From Streptomyces caeruleatus (GTDB lineage: Bacteria > Actinomycetota > Actinomycetes > Streptomycetales > Streptomycetaceae), in contig NZ_KQ948938.1 in assembly GCF_001514235.1 (NCBI RefSeq), forward strand, positions 62,001 to 126,000: 64,000 nucleotides of DNA. Direction: 5' to 3'. How positions within the stretch are numbered: position 1 is the stretch's first letter; each line of letters begins with the position of its first letter. Shown piece after piece: positions 52,737 through 61,642 of this stretch. The notes beneath the pieces were generated by a model. The model was not told the origin of the DNA, did no database searches, and saw only the letters and a list, made by a program, of their open reading frames with translations. The position numbers and the translations under genes are program-made.

Positions 52737-54383
52737 ATGAACGAGGTGTCATTTCTGCAGTTTGAAGATCTGATCGACTACGCGACGGGACAGCGACCCA
52801 ACGGTGGTTGGGTGACTGTCTACGCACGAGATGAGCGCGACAACGAAGATGGCGGCTACTACAGCGCCCTCGTGCCAGTTGGCAACATTGACGCTCACCT
52901 CGTCGAGCCCTCGTGGGATCTGGATCTTGGCGACGGAACGCCTGGGTTCTCGTTCTACTTTGATGACCGGGCAAGTGAGTATCACCGGTTCGGCGACGAT
53001 AGCGGCGTCGAACCGCTGGTCGTCTGCCGTTATTTTCACGGGATTAAACCGTCTTACGTCGAAGTGTCGGAAGAGTTTAGGTATTTCCATAACCTATATG
53101 AGGATCGAGCTACCCGCACTCTCTTTGCTTTTGACGACAGTGGCGATGATATTGAAGTTGTCCGCGTATCTGACGACAAGGTGGAAGTCAGAGTCAAGTA
53201 TCTGAAGGAGTATCTTGCGGTCCGGGGGATGGTGCTGCTATTGCTCTACGTCATTGACCGTTGGAGCGAGAAAAGCCTCGACGAGCTTGGGATGGCGCGA
53301 CAGGATGAACAGCAGGGCGGTAGCGATTACCGCTACTCACGATTTGTAGACGCTTTTCCTGTCCTTGCCCCCGAGAGGAATAGCTGCGGGCGCCTGCTTG
53401 GAAAGACGGTCATGAGGGGAGCTGCAAACTACGACCCGCAGCGTTCATGGGGGCGCCATGACCGCAAGTACGAGGAATTTATTATCGGCGTGGACGATGA
53501 CGGTGAGGAGGTGTATTACACCTGCGATGAAGAGAAGCTTGCCAACAATTTTGGAAAGAACCCCGACGCTCCGCATTTCCTCAGACCCGTGTTCTTCTCC
53601 AAGGAAGTCATGGCGAAGTACTACAACGATCCCGGAAAGTTCCGCGTCGAAGACGGCTACCTCAGGTGTGCGGGCTATTGGGGTGTGCCGCTGGACAACA
53701 ACCACCAGAAGTATGTCGTTGTCTTTCTTGGCGATCTAGGGAAGCTGTCGCACAAGGAGCAGCTCTATTGGAAGCGCTACAACGTCCCGCCCGATGGGAG
53801 GATGAGCGACGTTTATTTCCGTCGCTCCATGCTTGGTGAATGGGCTGACGCCACTGAGCCGGCGCTGGTCTTCAAGAGGACGTACGAACGCTTCGGGAAG
53901 CACTGGAACTCAAATCACGGTTGGGAACTCTTTAAGAAACTCAAGCCTGCGGACGCACATCACTGGACATCGTTGCACGTTCCGTCAGACGGCAACCAAA
54001 AAGAATTCGACGAGCAGATCATGTCGCTGGCGAAGCTTCTGGTCGACCGCATCAACGAGGCGGAGGTAGGTAAGCGCGCTATCCTCGAACCCAATGACAA
54101 GGGCGGCATCACAAAGTTTGGTCGGTATCTGGATGCCATCGGGTTCACGGAGGCGGGTGCGTTCGTCCAGTTCCTTCGGAACCTGCAAAGCCTGCGTAGC
54201 GGCGCGGCCCATGTCAAGAGCGCCAAGAACAACAGCGACTACCAAAAGGCCATGCGCTTCTTCGACCTCGGAACCAAGGGGTTGTCTCAGGGGTTCGCTG
54301 ACATTCTTGATGGGGCGACCGTGTTTATTGGGAAGCTGGAAGAGCTTGCCGTCACGGGTTCGGATGGTCAAGAGACTTCTTAG
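52737..54383 (+). CDS. HEPN-like C-terminal domain protein (548 aa)
   Basis: ATG 52737, without a ribosome site but with a promoter 7 bases upstream. The N-terminal 400 residues form a beta-rich, aromatic and acidic region (many Tyr, Asp and Glu) without a recognised family. The C-terminus is helical and contains RSGAAH at about residues 487-492, an Arg-X4-His motif in a helix (FLRNLQSLRSGAAHVK), as in HEPN RNases of toxin and phage-defence systems such as ApeA. Low G+C for the region and divergent pairing with a nuclease-like gene favour a transferred defence module. The N-terminal part may sense the infection. The HEPN call rests on one motif. Confidence 0.6.
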   Translation: MNEVSFLQFEDLIDYATGQRPNGGWVTVYARDERDNEDGGYYSALVPVGNIDAHLVEPSWDLDLGDGTPGFSFYFDDRASEYHRFGDDSGVEPLVVCRYFHGIKPSYVEVSEEFRYFHNLYEDRATRTLFAFDDSGDDIEVVRVSDDKVEVRVKYLKEYLAVRGMVLLLLYVIDRWSEKSLDELGMARQDEQQGGSDYRYSRFVDAFPVLAPERNSCGRLLGKTVMRGAANYDPQRSWGRHDRKYEEFIIGVDDDGEEVYYTCDEEKLANNFGKNPDAPHFLRPVFFSKEVMAKYYNDPGKFRVEDGYLRCAGYWGVPLDNNHQKYVVVFLGDLGKLSHKEQLYWKRYNVPPDGRMSDVYFRRSMLGEWADATEPALVFKRTYERFGKHWNSNHGWELFKKLKPADAHHWTSLHVPSDGNQKEFDEQIMSLAKLLVDRINEAEVGKRAILEPNDKGGITKFGRYLDAIGFTEAGAFVQFLRNLQSLRSGAAHVKSAKNNSDYQKAMRFFDLGTKGLSQGFADILDGATVFIGKLEELAVTGSDGQETS

Positions 54384-54439
54384 TTCCTGACGGAGGTTCC
54401 GTGTCCTTGCATATCCGCACGATTATAAAAATGGCGGCG

Positions 54440-54561
54440 GTCCCCAAGTATGGGGACGGGCCAGGCGTAAGGGGATAGTCGTAAAGAGTGGGGCACTCTG
54501 GCACACTGCGGGGGCGTGCCCAGCACGCCGACCCCGTCGCCCCCCCCGTGGCGGCGGGGTC
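54440..54561. terminator. Hairpins between convergent genes
   Basis: GTCCCC-N6-GGGGAC at 54440-54457 and a larger stem, GACCCCG paired with CGGGGTC plus inner CGCC/GGCG, at 54530-54561. They lie between the HEPN-like gene and the tandem RNase III-like gene and could end transcription from both sides. Confidence 0.55.
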
Positions 54562-54597
54562 GACCCGCGCCACGTTGGTGCTCACTGCTCGCCCCGC

Positions 54598-57465
54598 TCA
54601 CGCTGTGTCGCGACCGGCGTTGTAGGGCGATGCGTCCTGAGCCTGCCGTGTGAGATCGGCCGGCGCAGCAAGCGGCGCGGCCAGCGCCGTCAAGCCCGCC
54701 ACAGCCAGAGCGGTCTCGTCGAGATCGCCGACGCCATCAGGTTGCCGCCAGTGGAGCAGGAGGCTGTCCTCGGTCGCCGTGCAGCGCATTGACGGGGCGA
54801 CCTCGTCCAGCAAGGGCAGGAGAGCGGCGCAGGTCTTCGGGACGTTCACGCCGTCGATGCCCAGGAGTACGTACAGGCGGTCCGCGATGATCGTCAGTTC
54901 CACGGACATCGGACGGTCCACCGCGCCGGCTGCCTGCGCTGTCCAGACCAGGACTTCCCTCAGCGCACCCGCCTCTGCGGCGGTCAGGTCCAGGCTGCCG
55001 AGCTGGCCTGTGCCGTCAGACAGACGCACATGTGCCGTTTCCGTCGTCCCTGCCCACCATGAGCTTAGGACCCCCCGCAGGTCCGCGGGTTGCTCCGCGG
55101 CTGCGGAGCGCAGAGCCGCCGCTGCCGCGAGCTCCGTGGCCGAGTCGGCCGCGCCGACAGCGACGCGCCGCAGGGCGGTGCGCAGCAAGGAGTCGTCGCC
55201 GTAACGGAGCTGGGTTAGGCACTGGGTGTAGAAGAGGGTGAGGCCGTCGAGGGTGTCTGGGGGCAAGGCTCCCACCAGTGTCGCTGTTCGGTGCGCCCAG
55301 GCTCGGAAGCCCTCCGCATCCGCGGACGCCAGAAGATCCAGACCCAGGTCGCCGCCGCGGGCGCAGTTCAGGCGCTCCTTGGGCGGCAAGTGCGGTGCCT
55401 GGCGGAGCTGCTGGCTAAGAACACCGCGCAGGACGGCCCTCTCCTGCGTGGACCACATGCGGGTGGTTCCCGAGGCGTGGGCATGCAGCAGGGCGAGGAT
55501 CTCTTGTGCGGCGCGCTGCTTCGCCGTGGTCTTGCTCCCGGTGACTGGGGTGCCTGCCCACCGGATGGTCTGCGTACCGCAGGTGAGGACGAGTTCGCAG
55601 TACCGCTCCTCGGCATGGTCCTCGCCACGGACGTAGAACTCCGGCTCGTGCAGGCGAATGCCGAAGCGGCTGCACAGGTTCTGTAGCTGGGTGGTCGGGT
55701 CGAAGCCCTGGTCCAGAGCGGCGAGCCACGTGTGCAGGACGTGTGGGCGTCGGGTCAGGAGGCGCGCACCGCGCTGCCGCCAGGCGACGGCCAGGACGGC
55801 CTGCGCGGCGCCCTCGCCGGGGTCGGCGCGCAGGTTGTGGCGTTCACCGGTGCCGATGAGCATGCCCGGGGTCAGGCGGAGTTCCTCGCCGAGGCGGCTG
55901 CACTCCGCGTTGGAGACCGAGCCGATCCGTGCTTCCTCGGGAGCGGGCCGCAGCCCCCTAGACGCCGCCTCGTGCGCCCTCTCGTAGGCCATCAGGGCCC
56001 GGGCTACGTGCGAACCCGTGTGCGCCAGCAGGGAGTTGCTCCGCTGATGTGCCCTCTCGGCGACACCAGCGTTCTCGTAGGTCCAGGATTTGTGAGTGAG
56101 TGCCTGAGCGAGCCACGGATCCGCCGTTCCCGGAAGCCCGAATCCCTGCCGGAGGTCGCGTATTGCCCTCGCGTGGCCAGGCTCGTCGATCCCGTAGCCG
56201 GAAGGGCCGATGGGGGCGGGGGCGCGCCGGGGCGCCGGTACGGCGAAGGCAGCCGCTGGATCATGACGGCGCAGAAAGGCGCGGGCTGCGGCCTGACGTG
56301 CTGCCTTCTTCGAACCTCCGGTGGCCCTCGCCGTGCGCCCATCGTCCACGCGGAGGGTGGCGGTGAATGTTCTGTCGTGGTCCGGACCCTCGGTGTCGTA
56401 CGACCACTTCATGCCGCGGACGTACGGCCGTTCCTGGAGCAGTGTGAGCCAATCGTGCTGGGGGGCGCCGGCACCTGAACCTCGGCCCGCGTTCCTGGTC
56501 TTCGCTGCGACCAGCCTGCGCGCCGGCTCATGCGCGCCGATCAGGAAGAGGGCTCCTACAACCTGCAGGGCCAACATCTCGGCAACACTTGCCGTCTTGC
56601 TCTGTGCTTCCCCGCGCCCCAGGTGGGCGAAGCCGGCAGCAGCCGCCCAGGCTCCGAGCTGCCGCACGGCTTCCTTGCGATGGTGGGCAAGGCGAGCCGA
56701 CTGGGCGCCCTCATCCTTGTCCTGGACTGTGGGATCCGCCGCGAGGGCGTCCAGGACCAGGAGGTTCAGCCACGCACTGCCCAGCGAGCCAAGCATGTTC
56801 AGGGTGTGCGGCGTGAGCAGGCCCGCAGGTCCGTGCACGTCCTCATAGACGTAACTTGTGTGAAGGGTCGCGATCCGCAGCCAACGCGCGTGAACGGGAT
56901 CGTCGGCCAGGTTCAGACCGGCCGCAGCGAAATCCGCTTCCAGTGCGGCGCCTAGGTCGACCGCGTCGAAGGGCGCCCCGGGGTCCGTCAGCGGCGGACG
57001 TACGACGTCCATCGGCTCCAGCCCCACCCGCTGCACGACAGAGGTGGTGGCTGCAGTGATCCCGGCCCGCAATTGTGGCTTCGCCGTGGTCGGCTGCTGA
57101 CGAGCAGGTCGGCGGACCGGCACGGCGGTGCCACTGTGTTGCACTGGCACCGACGCCTGCAGCTCTCTTGCCAGGTCCTGCTGCAGCCACCACGGCAGAT
57201 CCCGCCACGCGTCCGTGTGGTCCGGGAAGAAGCGGACGGCGCGGAACGAGGCAGCCGCCCGTGCCGAGTCGTTCGCCAAGGAGTAGCGCCGGCCGACAGC
57301 GCGCAGTGCGTCGCGGAGGTCGGCGTGGAGCACCTTGCGTGTCGTCCCCAGGCTGTAGGTGCGGATCCGATGGGCCGTCTCGACCGCCGTCGCCATCCGG
57401 TGCAGCGGCGTCGACACGGAACTCGGAGCATCGCGCAGCGCGACGATTCCAACCCAGTGGTTCAT
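54598..57465 (-). CDS. Tandem RNase III-like/dsRNA-binding protein with lost catalytic residues
   Basis: The protein has 955 residues from ATG 57465, chosen for GGGGGA 8 bases upstream. Its core is two copies of RNase III plus dsRNA-binding domain. Copy 1: RNase III-like at about residues 168-325, dsRBD at about 337-403 with GGSKKAARQAAARAFL. Copy 2: RNase III-like at about 428-578 opening ALTHKSWTYEN, dsRBD at about 591-663 with GSKTTAKQRAAQEILALL. RNase III has LEFLGDAVL with catalytic Glu and Asp; here the matching segments are LGSLGSAWL (about 225-233) and LAHTGSHVA (about 480-488), with no acid at those places. The later helix also lacks its acids. The last 290 residues are an unknown helical domain. 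The architecture resembles Dicer; it probably binds dsRNA without cutting. Function unknown. Confidence 0.75.
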   Translation of the reverse strand: MNHWVGIVALRDAPSSVSTPLHRMATAVETAHRIRTYSLGTTRKVLHADLRDALRAVGRRYSLANDSARAAASFRAVRFFPDHTDAWRDLPWWLQQDLARELQASVPVQHSGTAVPVRRPARQQPTTAKPQLRAGITAATTSVVQRVGLEPMDVVRPPLTDPGAPFDAVDLGAALEADFAAAGLNLADDPVHARWLRIATLHTSYVYEDVHGPAGLLTPHTLNMLGSLGSAWLNLLVLDALAADPTVQDKDEGAQSARLAHHRKEAVRQLGAWAAAAGFAHLGRGEAQSKTASVAEMLALQVVGALFLIGAHEPARRLVAAKTRNAGRGSGAGAPQHDWLTLLQERPYVRGMKWSYDTEGPDHDRTFTATLRVDDGRTARATGGSKKAARQAAARAFLRRHDPAAAFAVPAPRRAPAPIGPSGYGIDEPGHARAIRDLRQGFGLPGTADPWLAQALTHKSWTYENAGVAERAHQRSNSLLAHTGSHVARALMAYERAHEAASRGLRPAPEEARIGSVSNAECSRLGEELRLTPGMLIGTGERHNLRADPGEGAAQAVLAVAWRQRGARLLTRRPHVLHTWLAALDQGFDPTTQLQNLCSRFGIRLHEPEFYVRGEDHAEERYCELVLTCGTQTIRWAGTPVTGSKTTAKQRAAQEILALLHAHASGTTRMWSTQERAVLRGVLSQQLRQAPHLPPKERLNCARGGDLGLDLLASADAEGFRAWAHRTATLVGALPPDTLDGLTLFYTQCLTQLRYGDDSLLRTALRRVAVGAADSATELAAAAALRSAAAEQPADLRGVLSSWWAGTTETAHVRLSDGTGQLGSLDLTAAEAGALREVLVWTAQAAGAVDRPMSVELTIIADRLYVLLGIDGVNVPKTCAALLPLLDEVAPSMRCTATEDSLLLHWRQPDGVGDLDETALAVAGLTALAAPLAAPADLTRQAQDASPYNAGRDTA

Positions 57466-57942
57466 CTGCGGTCCCCCGTGCGTCCGGGCCCTGTCTCCTC
57501 GGCACGCGGCCAACTCCTCCAGCCGCGCCCCCGCCCAGTGGATCACGGCACGGCGAACCGAGGGAGGCGTTTACACAGTCGGGACCGGCTTCCAAACCGG
57601 AAAGCTGGTGTGACTGTCCCTGCCATCTTCGGGAGTCGCTTGGCGTCGACCTCACCAATCACAGCCCCCGGCGTATGCGGAGCCACGGCAACGGAGCACG
57701 TATCGCTGAGTCGGCCACACAGATGCACTCGAGCGCGCTTTTCGCCATCACGGCGAGCAGCGTCCTTACGTACGACATGGTCACCGTCAGCGGTGGGTAT
57801 TCCCAATGAGACGAGGACGGCACCCGGCAGCACTTCGCCCGACAGGTCAAACTCTGCGGCCGCGCTGACAAGTAACCGAGCGGCGAGCAGTCCAGTCCCG
57901 ACAGTGAGGGAGAGAGCCGGGATTCCCCTAGGGTTGCTGGCC
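57466..57942. other. Intergenic stretch between divergent genes
   Basis: 477 bases separate the tandem RNase III-like gene from the Nudix gene. A minus-strand frame of about 134 codons crosses it from 57944 to 57543 but has no ribosome site or recognisable product. I see no repeat. The promoters of the two divergent genes should lie here. Confidence 0.35.
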
Positions 57943-58764
57943 ATGAACACCGACGGTCGATGGCACAAGCAGGACAGTCAGGTCCTCTTCGCTGGCGGAC
58001 CGCACGACCGTGTCCGCCTCACAGTGGACCAAGCCGTACGGCCTGACGGTGTGACCGTCGCTTACCCGCACGTGGCTGCCCCGGACTCGGTACGCGTTCT
58101 TGCCGTTCATCGCGGACGGATAGCGATGGTCACGCAGCATCACTACCTTCACGACACTGAGATCACGGACTTGCCCGGAGGGTTGGTCGACAAGGACGAG
58201 GAGCCGGCGGAAGCCGCCCGCCGCGAACTGGCCGAAGAGACCGGGCTGCGGGCGGCCTGGCTGCTTCCGTTGGGCACGGTCGCCACGGCGCGTGCCACGA
58301 GCACCGAAACGGTCCACCTGTTCCTCGCCCACAACTGCATTTCAGGTGCTGCATCCCTGGACGCTGGCGAGGCAGTACGTACGCAGTGGCGGCTTTGGCA
58401 CGACATCGACGAAGGTGACATCAGGGCTCTACAGACTGCGATGCCTACCGCTCTCGCAGATGCCGCCTCCCTCGCAGCGGTACACCGTGCTGGCGCCCTC
58501 TTGCAGGCGATCGGTGGCATTTTGCCAGATGCCGACACCGATCTGCCGAGGGCCGCGTGGGCGGCGTACACCGTGGCGGCGACGCGTGATCCGATCGCAG
58601 ACGAGCGGCTGAGCCTGGTGTGGCTGGACCTCGCGATCGGCCAGTACGCGGAAGGGGCTGCCATTCTCTCGGAGTTGGAGATGTCGTACAGCGGAGTGGA
58701 TGGCGAGGCCGCGTGGTCGCGGGCCGCCGATCGGCTCGCTGCACTGGCCGAGCCACCCGCTTGA
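57943..58764 (+). CDS. Nudix hydrolase, ADP-ribose pyrophosphatase-like
   Basis: The protein has 273 residues, ATG 57943. The Nudix box is complete: GGLVDKDEEPAEAARRELAEETGL at about residues 79-102, which fits G-X5-E-X7-REUXEEXGU. The preceding strands and the loop GTVATARATSTETVHLF after the box are like ADP-ribose and GDP-mannose hydrolases. A C-terminal extension of about 100 helical residues is unusual. It cleaves a nucleoside diphosphate linked to X; the substrate is not known. Its gene diverges from the tandem RNase III-like gene, so the two share a promoter region. Confidence 0.88.
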   Translation: MNTDGRWHKQDSQVLFAGGPHDRVRLTVDQAVRPDGVTVAYPHVAAPDSVRVLAVHRGRIAMVTQHHYLHDTEITDLPGGLVDKDEEPAEAARRELAEETGLRAAWLLPLGTVATARATSTETVHLFLAHNCISGAASLDAGEAVRTQWRLWHDIDEGDIRALQTAMPTALADAASLAAVHRAGALLQAIGGILPDADTDLPRAAWAAYTVAATRDPIADERLSLVWLDLAIGQYAEGAAILSELEMSYSGVDGEAAWSRAADRLAALAEPPA

Positions 58765-58767
58765 AGT

Positions 58768-59502
58768 TCAGGACTGGTCTTGATCAGCCGCGCGCGGGGG
58801 CACGACTCCGGGCACCCTGAGATCCGGCAACGCCGGCTCGCTCCGTGGTGGGGTGCTGAGCGCCGCCTCGTACCGGGCGTCGATGATCTGGTTGAAGTGC
58901 TTCATCCGCCGCGTGGACGCGGTCGAGATACGTGCTTCACGTGTCCGTGCCCAAAACGAGCGGCCGATCTCGCCGGCGAAGATCTCGTCGCACATGGACG
59001 CCAGCCACTGCTCCGTGAGGTCCCCGAGCTCGAACCACATCTCCCAGTGCGAGACCACCAGGTTGACGTACATGTGCTGCCGCCGGAGCAGAACCGTCCG
59101 GGAGGCGTCGGGGCCACCCCAGCAGTCGAGGTACTCGGGGTTCTCCATAGCCTGCTTGGTGAACTCCATATGCATCAGGCGGGTGTTCTGCACTCGGGCG
59201 GCTTTCGCTTCCCGTGCCTGGAGTACCAGCGAGGCCGCCACGCCGACGACGGCCAGACCGGACAGGAGCGCGGACACGGCACCGTACGCCTGGGCGATGT
59301 CGCCGATCCGCTGCCAGTCCTTTCCATTGCCGTCCAGCGCGGGAAGCGCCAGGGGAGAGATGACGACGAGGCCCATCGAGCACACGACTGCGAGCACAGA
59401 CAACGCCAGCGTCGCCGCACGCGACCGGTACCAGGGGCGTCCGTGGAGGACGCGTGCCGCGCGGGTGGCAGTCCCGGGAACGGGTTCCGGAGGCGGTGTC
59501 AT
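58768..59502 (-). CDS. DUF6082-like membrane protein
   Basis: The protein has 244 residues. ATG 59502 follows GAGGAGG and overlaps the stop of the DUF6879 gene (ATGA). Two membrane helices are near the N-terminus (about 29-52 and 68-92, YGAVSALLSGLAVVGVAASLVL), followed by a coiled segment with REAKAARVQ and a soluble C-terminal part containing HMEFTKQAMENPEYLDCWGG and the WEMWFELG segment. This is the layout of the streptomycete DUF6082 family, usually next to regulators and DUF6879 proteins. The function is unknown. It converges with the Nudix gene with a 3-base gap. Confidence 0.75.
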   Translation of the reverse strand: MTPPPEPVPGTATRAARVLHGRPWYRSRAATLALSVLAVVCSMGLVVISPLALPALDGNGKDWQRIGDIAQAYGAVSALLSGLAVVGVAASLVLQAREAKAARVQNTRLMHMEFTKQAMENPEYLDCWGGPDASRTVLLRRQHMYVNLVVSHWEMWFELGDLTEQWLASMCDEIFAGEIGRSFWARTREARISTASTRRMKHFNQIIDARYEAALSTPPRSEPALPDLRVPGVVPPRAADQDQS

Positions 59503-60184
59503 GCCGACGCCTCCTCGCAACGGGTCTGCAGCAGAGGGCCGGTGACCCGGTCGTGGAACGACGAGAAGTCCTCACCCGTGCCGTAGAGCTGCTCGAAGTC
59601 GGTGCGGCAGGCCTCGATCAACTGGGCGTCGTCGTACTGGTACGCGCCGGCCAGCACGCCGTCCGGTCCGTACCTCAGCTCATAGAGGCGGATGGTCCCG
59701 AGAATGACAAGTTCGGAAAACCATCGGGGGGGGGTGCCTGGAAGCCGGGTCGGCCCTGGCCGGCTACGACCCGGATGTGCTCGCCCCGGCTGACCCGCTC
59801 GCGGAGCACGGCCATCTCCCAGACGAGATAGTCCGACGGCGGGAGCTCGATGTAGCGGGCCCGGCGCAGCACCAGACCGCGGGACTCAGCGTCATCGAAC
59901 TGCCGCTTGATCGCGGGCTGCACTTCCTTGATCAGGTCGACGGACTCGCGCCAAGCCTCTCGGTTGAACGCCTCCCACGACGAGAAACCTGGTTCCTGGA
60001 AGTGCTGCCCGCACTCCAACTTGTCGAAGGTCGTCACCTCGGGACGGGCGTAGTCCTCTCGAAACGCCTGAAGGTATTCCCTGACGGGCAGGAAAGGACC
60101 TCGGGCTTCGGGCGGCGCCGCGACAAGCGCGCTGATGCTCGGCGCGTCGACGCCCGGTGGCTCGACCGCGCTCACATCAGGCAT
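59499..60184 (-). pseudogene. DUF6879-like gene, frameshifted in a run of nine G
   Basis: ATG 60184 opens a frame with YLQAFREDYARPEVTTFDKLECGQHFQEP, typical of DUF6879 proteins. At 59726-59734 the plus strand has nine consecutive G. Past this point the frame continues as PNLSFSG and ends early at 59675. One more C on the coding strand would restore WFSELVILGTIRLYELRYGPDG and the rest of the usual end, closing at 59499, in the frame whose stop overlaps the DUF6082 start. The gene is thus off by one base in a homopolymer, by sequencing error, mutation or phase variation. DUF6879 function is unknown; it travels with XRE regulators and DUF6082. Confidence 0.75.
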
Positions 60185-60452
60185 CGGGCATGTCCGGCTT
60201 CGCAGCGGCGAGGAGGCTCCTCGGGATGATCACAAGGCGCTCGTCGGGCCCCACAGAGACGCCCTCGGGAAGACGCTCGGCCACGAGGGCGGTCACGTCA
60301 CGACCGATCACCGCGACGTCGCCGTTATCCATCTCCCAGATGTCTGGGCAACTCTCCGAGCCGCTCGTCAATCCCAACTCCTGTGGCGAACGGCCCAGAC
60401 GACGCACGAATCCAGCGTCGGCATCCGCTTCCCACAGGCGACCTATCGCCAT
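60177..60452 (-). CDS. Small protein (91 aa) of the DUF6879 group
   Basis: ATG 60452 is chosen because GAGG and GGGGAG lie just upstream; a longer frame exists but lacks a site. The protein is acidic, with DIWEMDNGDVAVIGRDVTALVAERLPEGVSVGPDERLVIIPRSLL, which looks like a small beta sheet. Small proteins of this sort are usually next to DUF6879 genes in streptomycetes. It overlaps the start of the DUF6879 gene by eight bases, so the two are translationally coupled. The function is unknown. Confidence 0.7.
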   Translation of the reverse strand: MAIGRLWEADADAGFVRRLGRSPQELGLTSGSESCPDIWEMDNGDVAVIGRDVTALVAERLPEGVSVGPDERLVIIPRSLLAAAKPDMPDA

Positions 60453-60616
60453 CTCCCCAACCTCAAGCCGTAGTTGAAGCCCTACACCACGTGAAGATCG
60501 ATCCGAGGCTAACAACCGGGCAGGGCACCCGCAATGACACCGTTGGCGCACCACGGAACTCACCGGCGACATCGGCGTAGATGTCAGGTTCTGCCCTTCC
60601 GTGGGCTCTTGCGCGG

Positions 60617-61057
60617 TCAGGCCGCAGCGCTCGCCGTCTTCGGCCGGGCGGCGTTCAACTGGCCCATGGTCCGGTCGATCGTGATCTCGATGACCACGCG
60701 CTCCGGGTCCGGAGCCGGAGTCCGGCCGTACCGGTCCGCGTAGCGGGCCACGGCGTCGTCGACCGCCGCCGCGTCGGTCAGCACTTCGGCCGTGCCCTCC
60801 AGGGTGGCCCAGCGGCCTCCGTCGACCTGGCAGACAACCGCGCGAGCTTCGCCGGGGCGGGATGCCTGAATATTGGCGACCTTCTTGCTTGATTTGCGTG
60901 TGATAACTCGGGCGACTCCTGTATTGACGTCTAGCGTCACGCCGACAGGCACTACGTGGGGAGTGCCGTCGGCGCGAAGCGTGGTCAGCGTGCACAGGTG
61001 GTATTCGCCCCAGAACGCTGAGTGCTCAAGTGTCTGGCTGAATATGTCGCTAGGCAT
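60617..61057 (-). CDS. Pyridoxamine 5'-phosphate oxidase-fold (PPOX) flavin/F420 protein
   Basis: The protein has 146 residues, ATG 61057. The split-barrel fold is recognised by LCTLTTLRADGTPHVVPVGVTLD at about residues 21-43 and VITRKSSKKVANIQ at about 51-64, the flavin or F420 phosphate-binding region, then ATLEGTAEVL and a C-terminal ERVVIEITID strand. This is the actinobacterial group that binds F420 or FMN and reduces small substrates. No neighbouring gene indicates the substrate. It stands alone on the minus strand after a 164-base gap. Confidence 0.85.
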   Translation of the reverse strand: MPSDIFSQTLEHSAFWGEYHLCTLTTLRADGTPHVVPVGVTLDVNTGVARVITRKSSKKVANIQASRPGEARAVVCQVDGGRWATLEGTAEVLTDAAAVDDAVARYADRYGRTPAPDPERVVIEITIDRTMGQLNAARPKTASAAA

Positions 61058-61642
61058 GCTCGGGAGCGTAACGCGGATGACTGCACAGAATGGCGCAGAA
61101 GTGACCCCTTACACACATCTTTCCGTGCTCTTGGGTGCCGCCGGTACGTCCTGTTAGTAACTAAATGCACGTCTTATGCTCCCGTTAAATATCTCAAAGA
61201 GATAACGGATGTGCTCGTTGGTGATGCAGTAGTGGCCAATATGAACGCAAGTGAATCAGCAGTTCAGGGCCTTGATCCAAATCGGGATTAGTTGATTTGT
61301 TGGGTTTTGCTGCGACAGGTGATCTCTGGTTTTTGGATCTTCAGGGGTGACTTTCCGACCTTGATCCCATGCGGGCCTCACGTAAGGTCCAAAGCTGTTC
61401 CCGTAGAGGCTTCAAAGGGTGGCTTGGATGTTCGCGTTAGCGATCTAGCAGCTCGGAGAGGCTCTCTCTCGCGTCCTCGTGGCTCGATCGCTGAGGTAGG
61501 CGTGCGCCCTTTGCCCGCTGCTGGTCTCGGCGCCCGTATCGCCTCCGTGCGCTGTCCGGGGACCCGAACATCGTTGACCCGCGGTGGCTGGTGCCCGGCT
61601 CCGAGCAAGAGCCCGATCGGCCGGTACGAAGGGATAGCTCAA
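61058..61642. other. Non-coding stretch of lower G+C
   Basis: 585 bases between divergent genes. From about 61150 to 61350 the G+C is visibly lower than elsewhere. Frames here are short, lack ribosome sites and give no recognisable product. CGATCGCTGAGGTAGGCGTG-like sequence holds no strong hairpin. Promoters for both neighbours are likely here. Confidence 0.35.

Noticed and set aside
57575..57615. Possible tRNA-like fold around GGCTTCCAAACCGG.
   Set aside because: No T arm or acceptor stem; the pairing is local only.
57543..57944. A minus-strand frame of about 134 codons between the tandem RNase III-like gene and the Nudix gene.
   Set aside because: No ribosome site, no family resemblance, and it would overlap the Nudix start.
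61022..61291. An 89-codon plus-strand frame in the lower-G+C gap after the PPOX gene.
   Set aside because: Overlaps the PPOX start on the other strand, has no ribosome site and no recognisable product.
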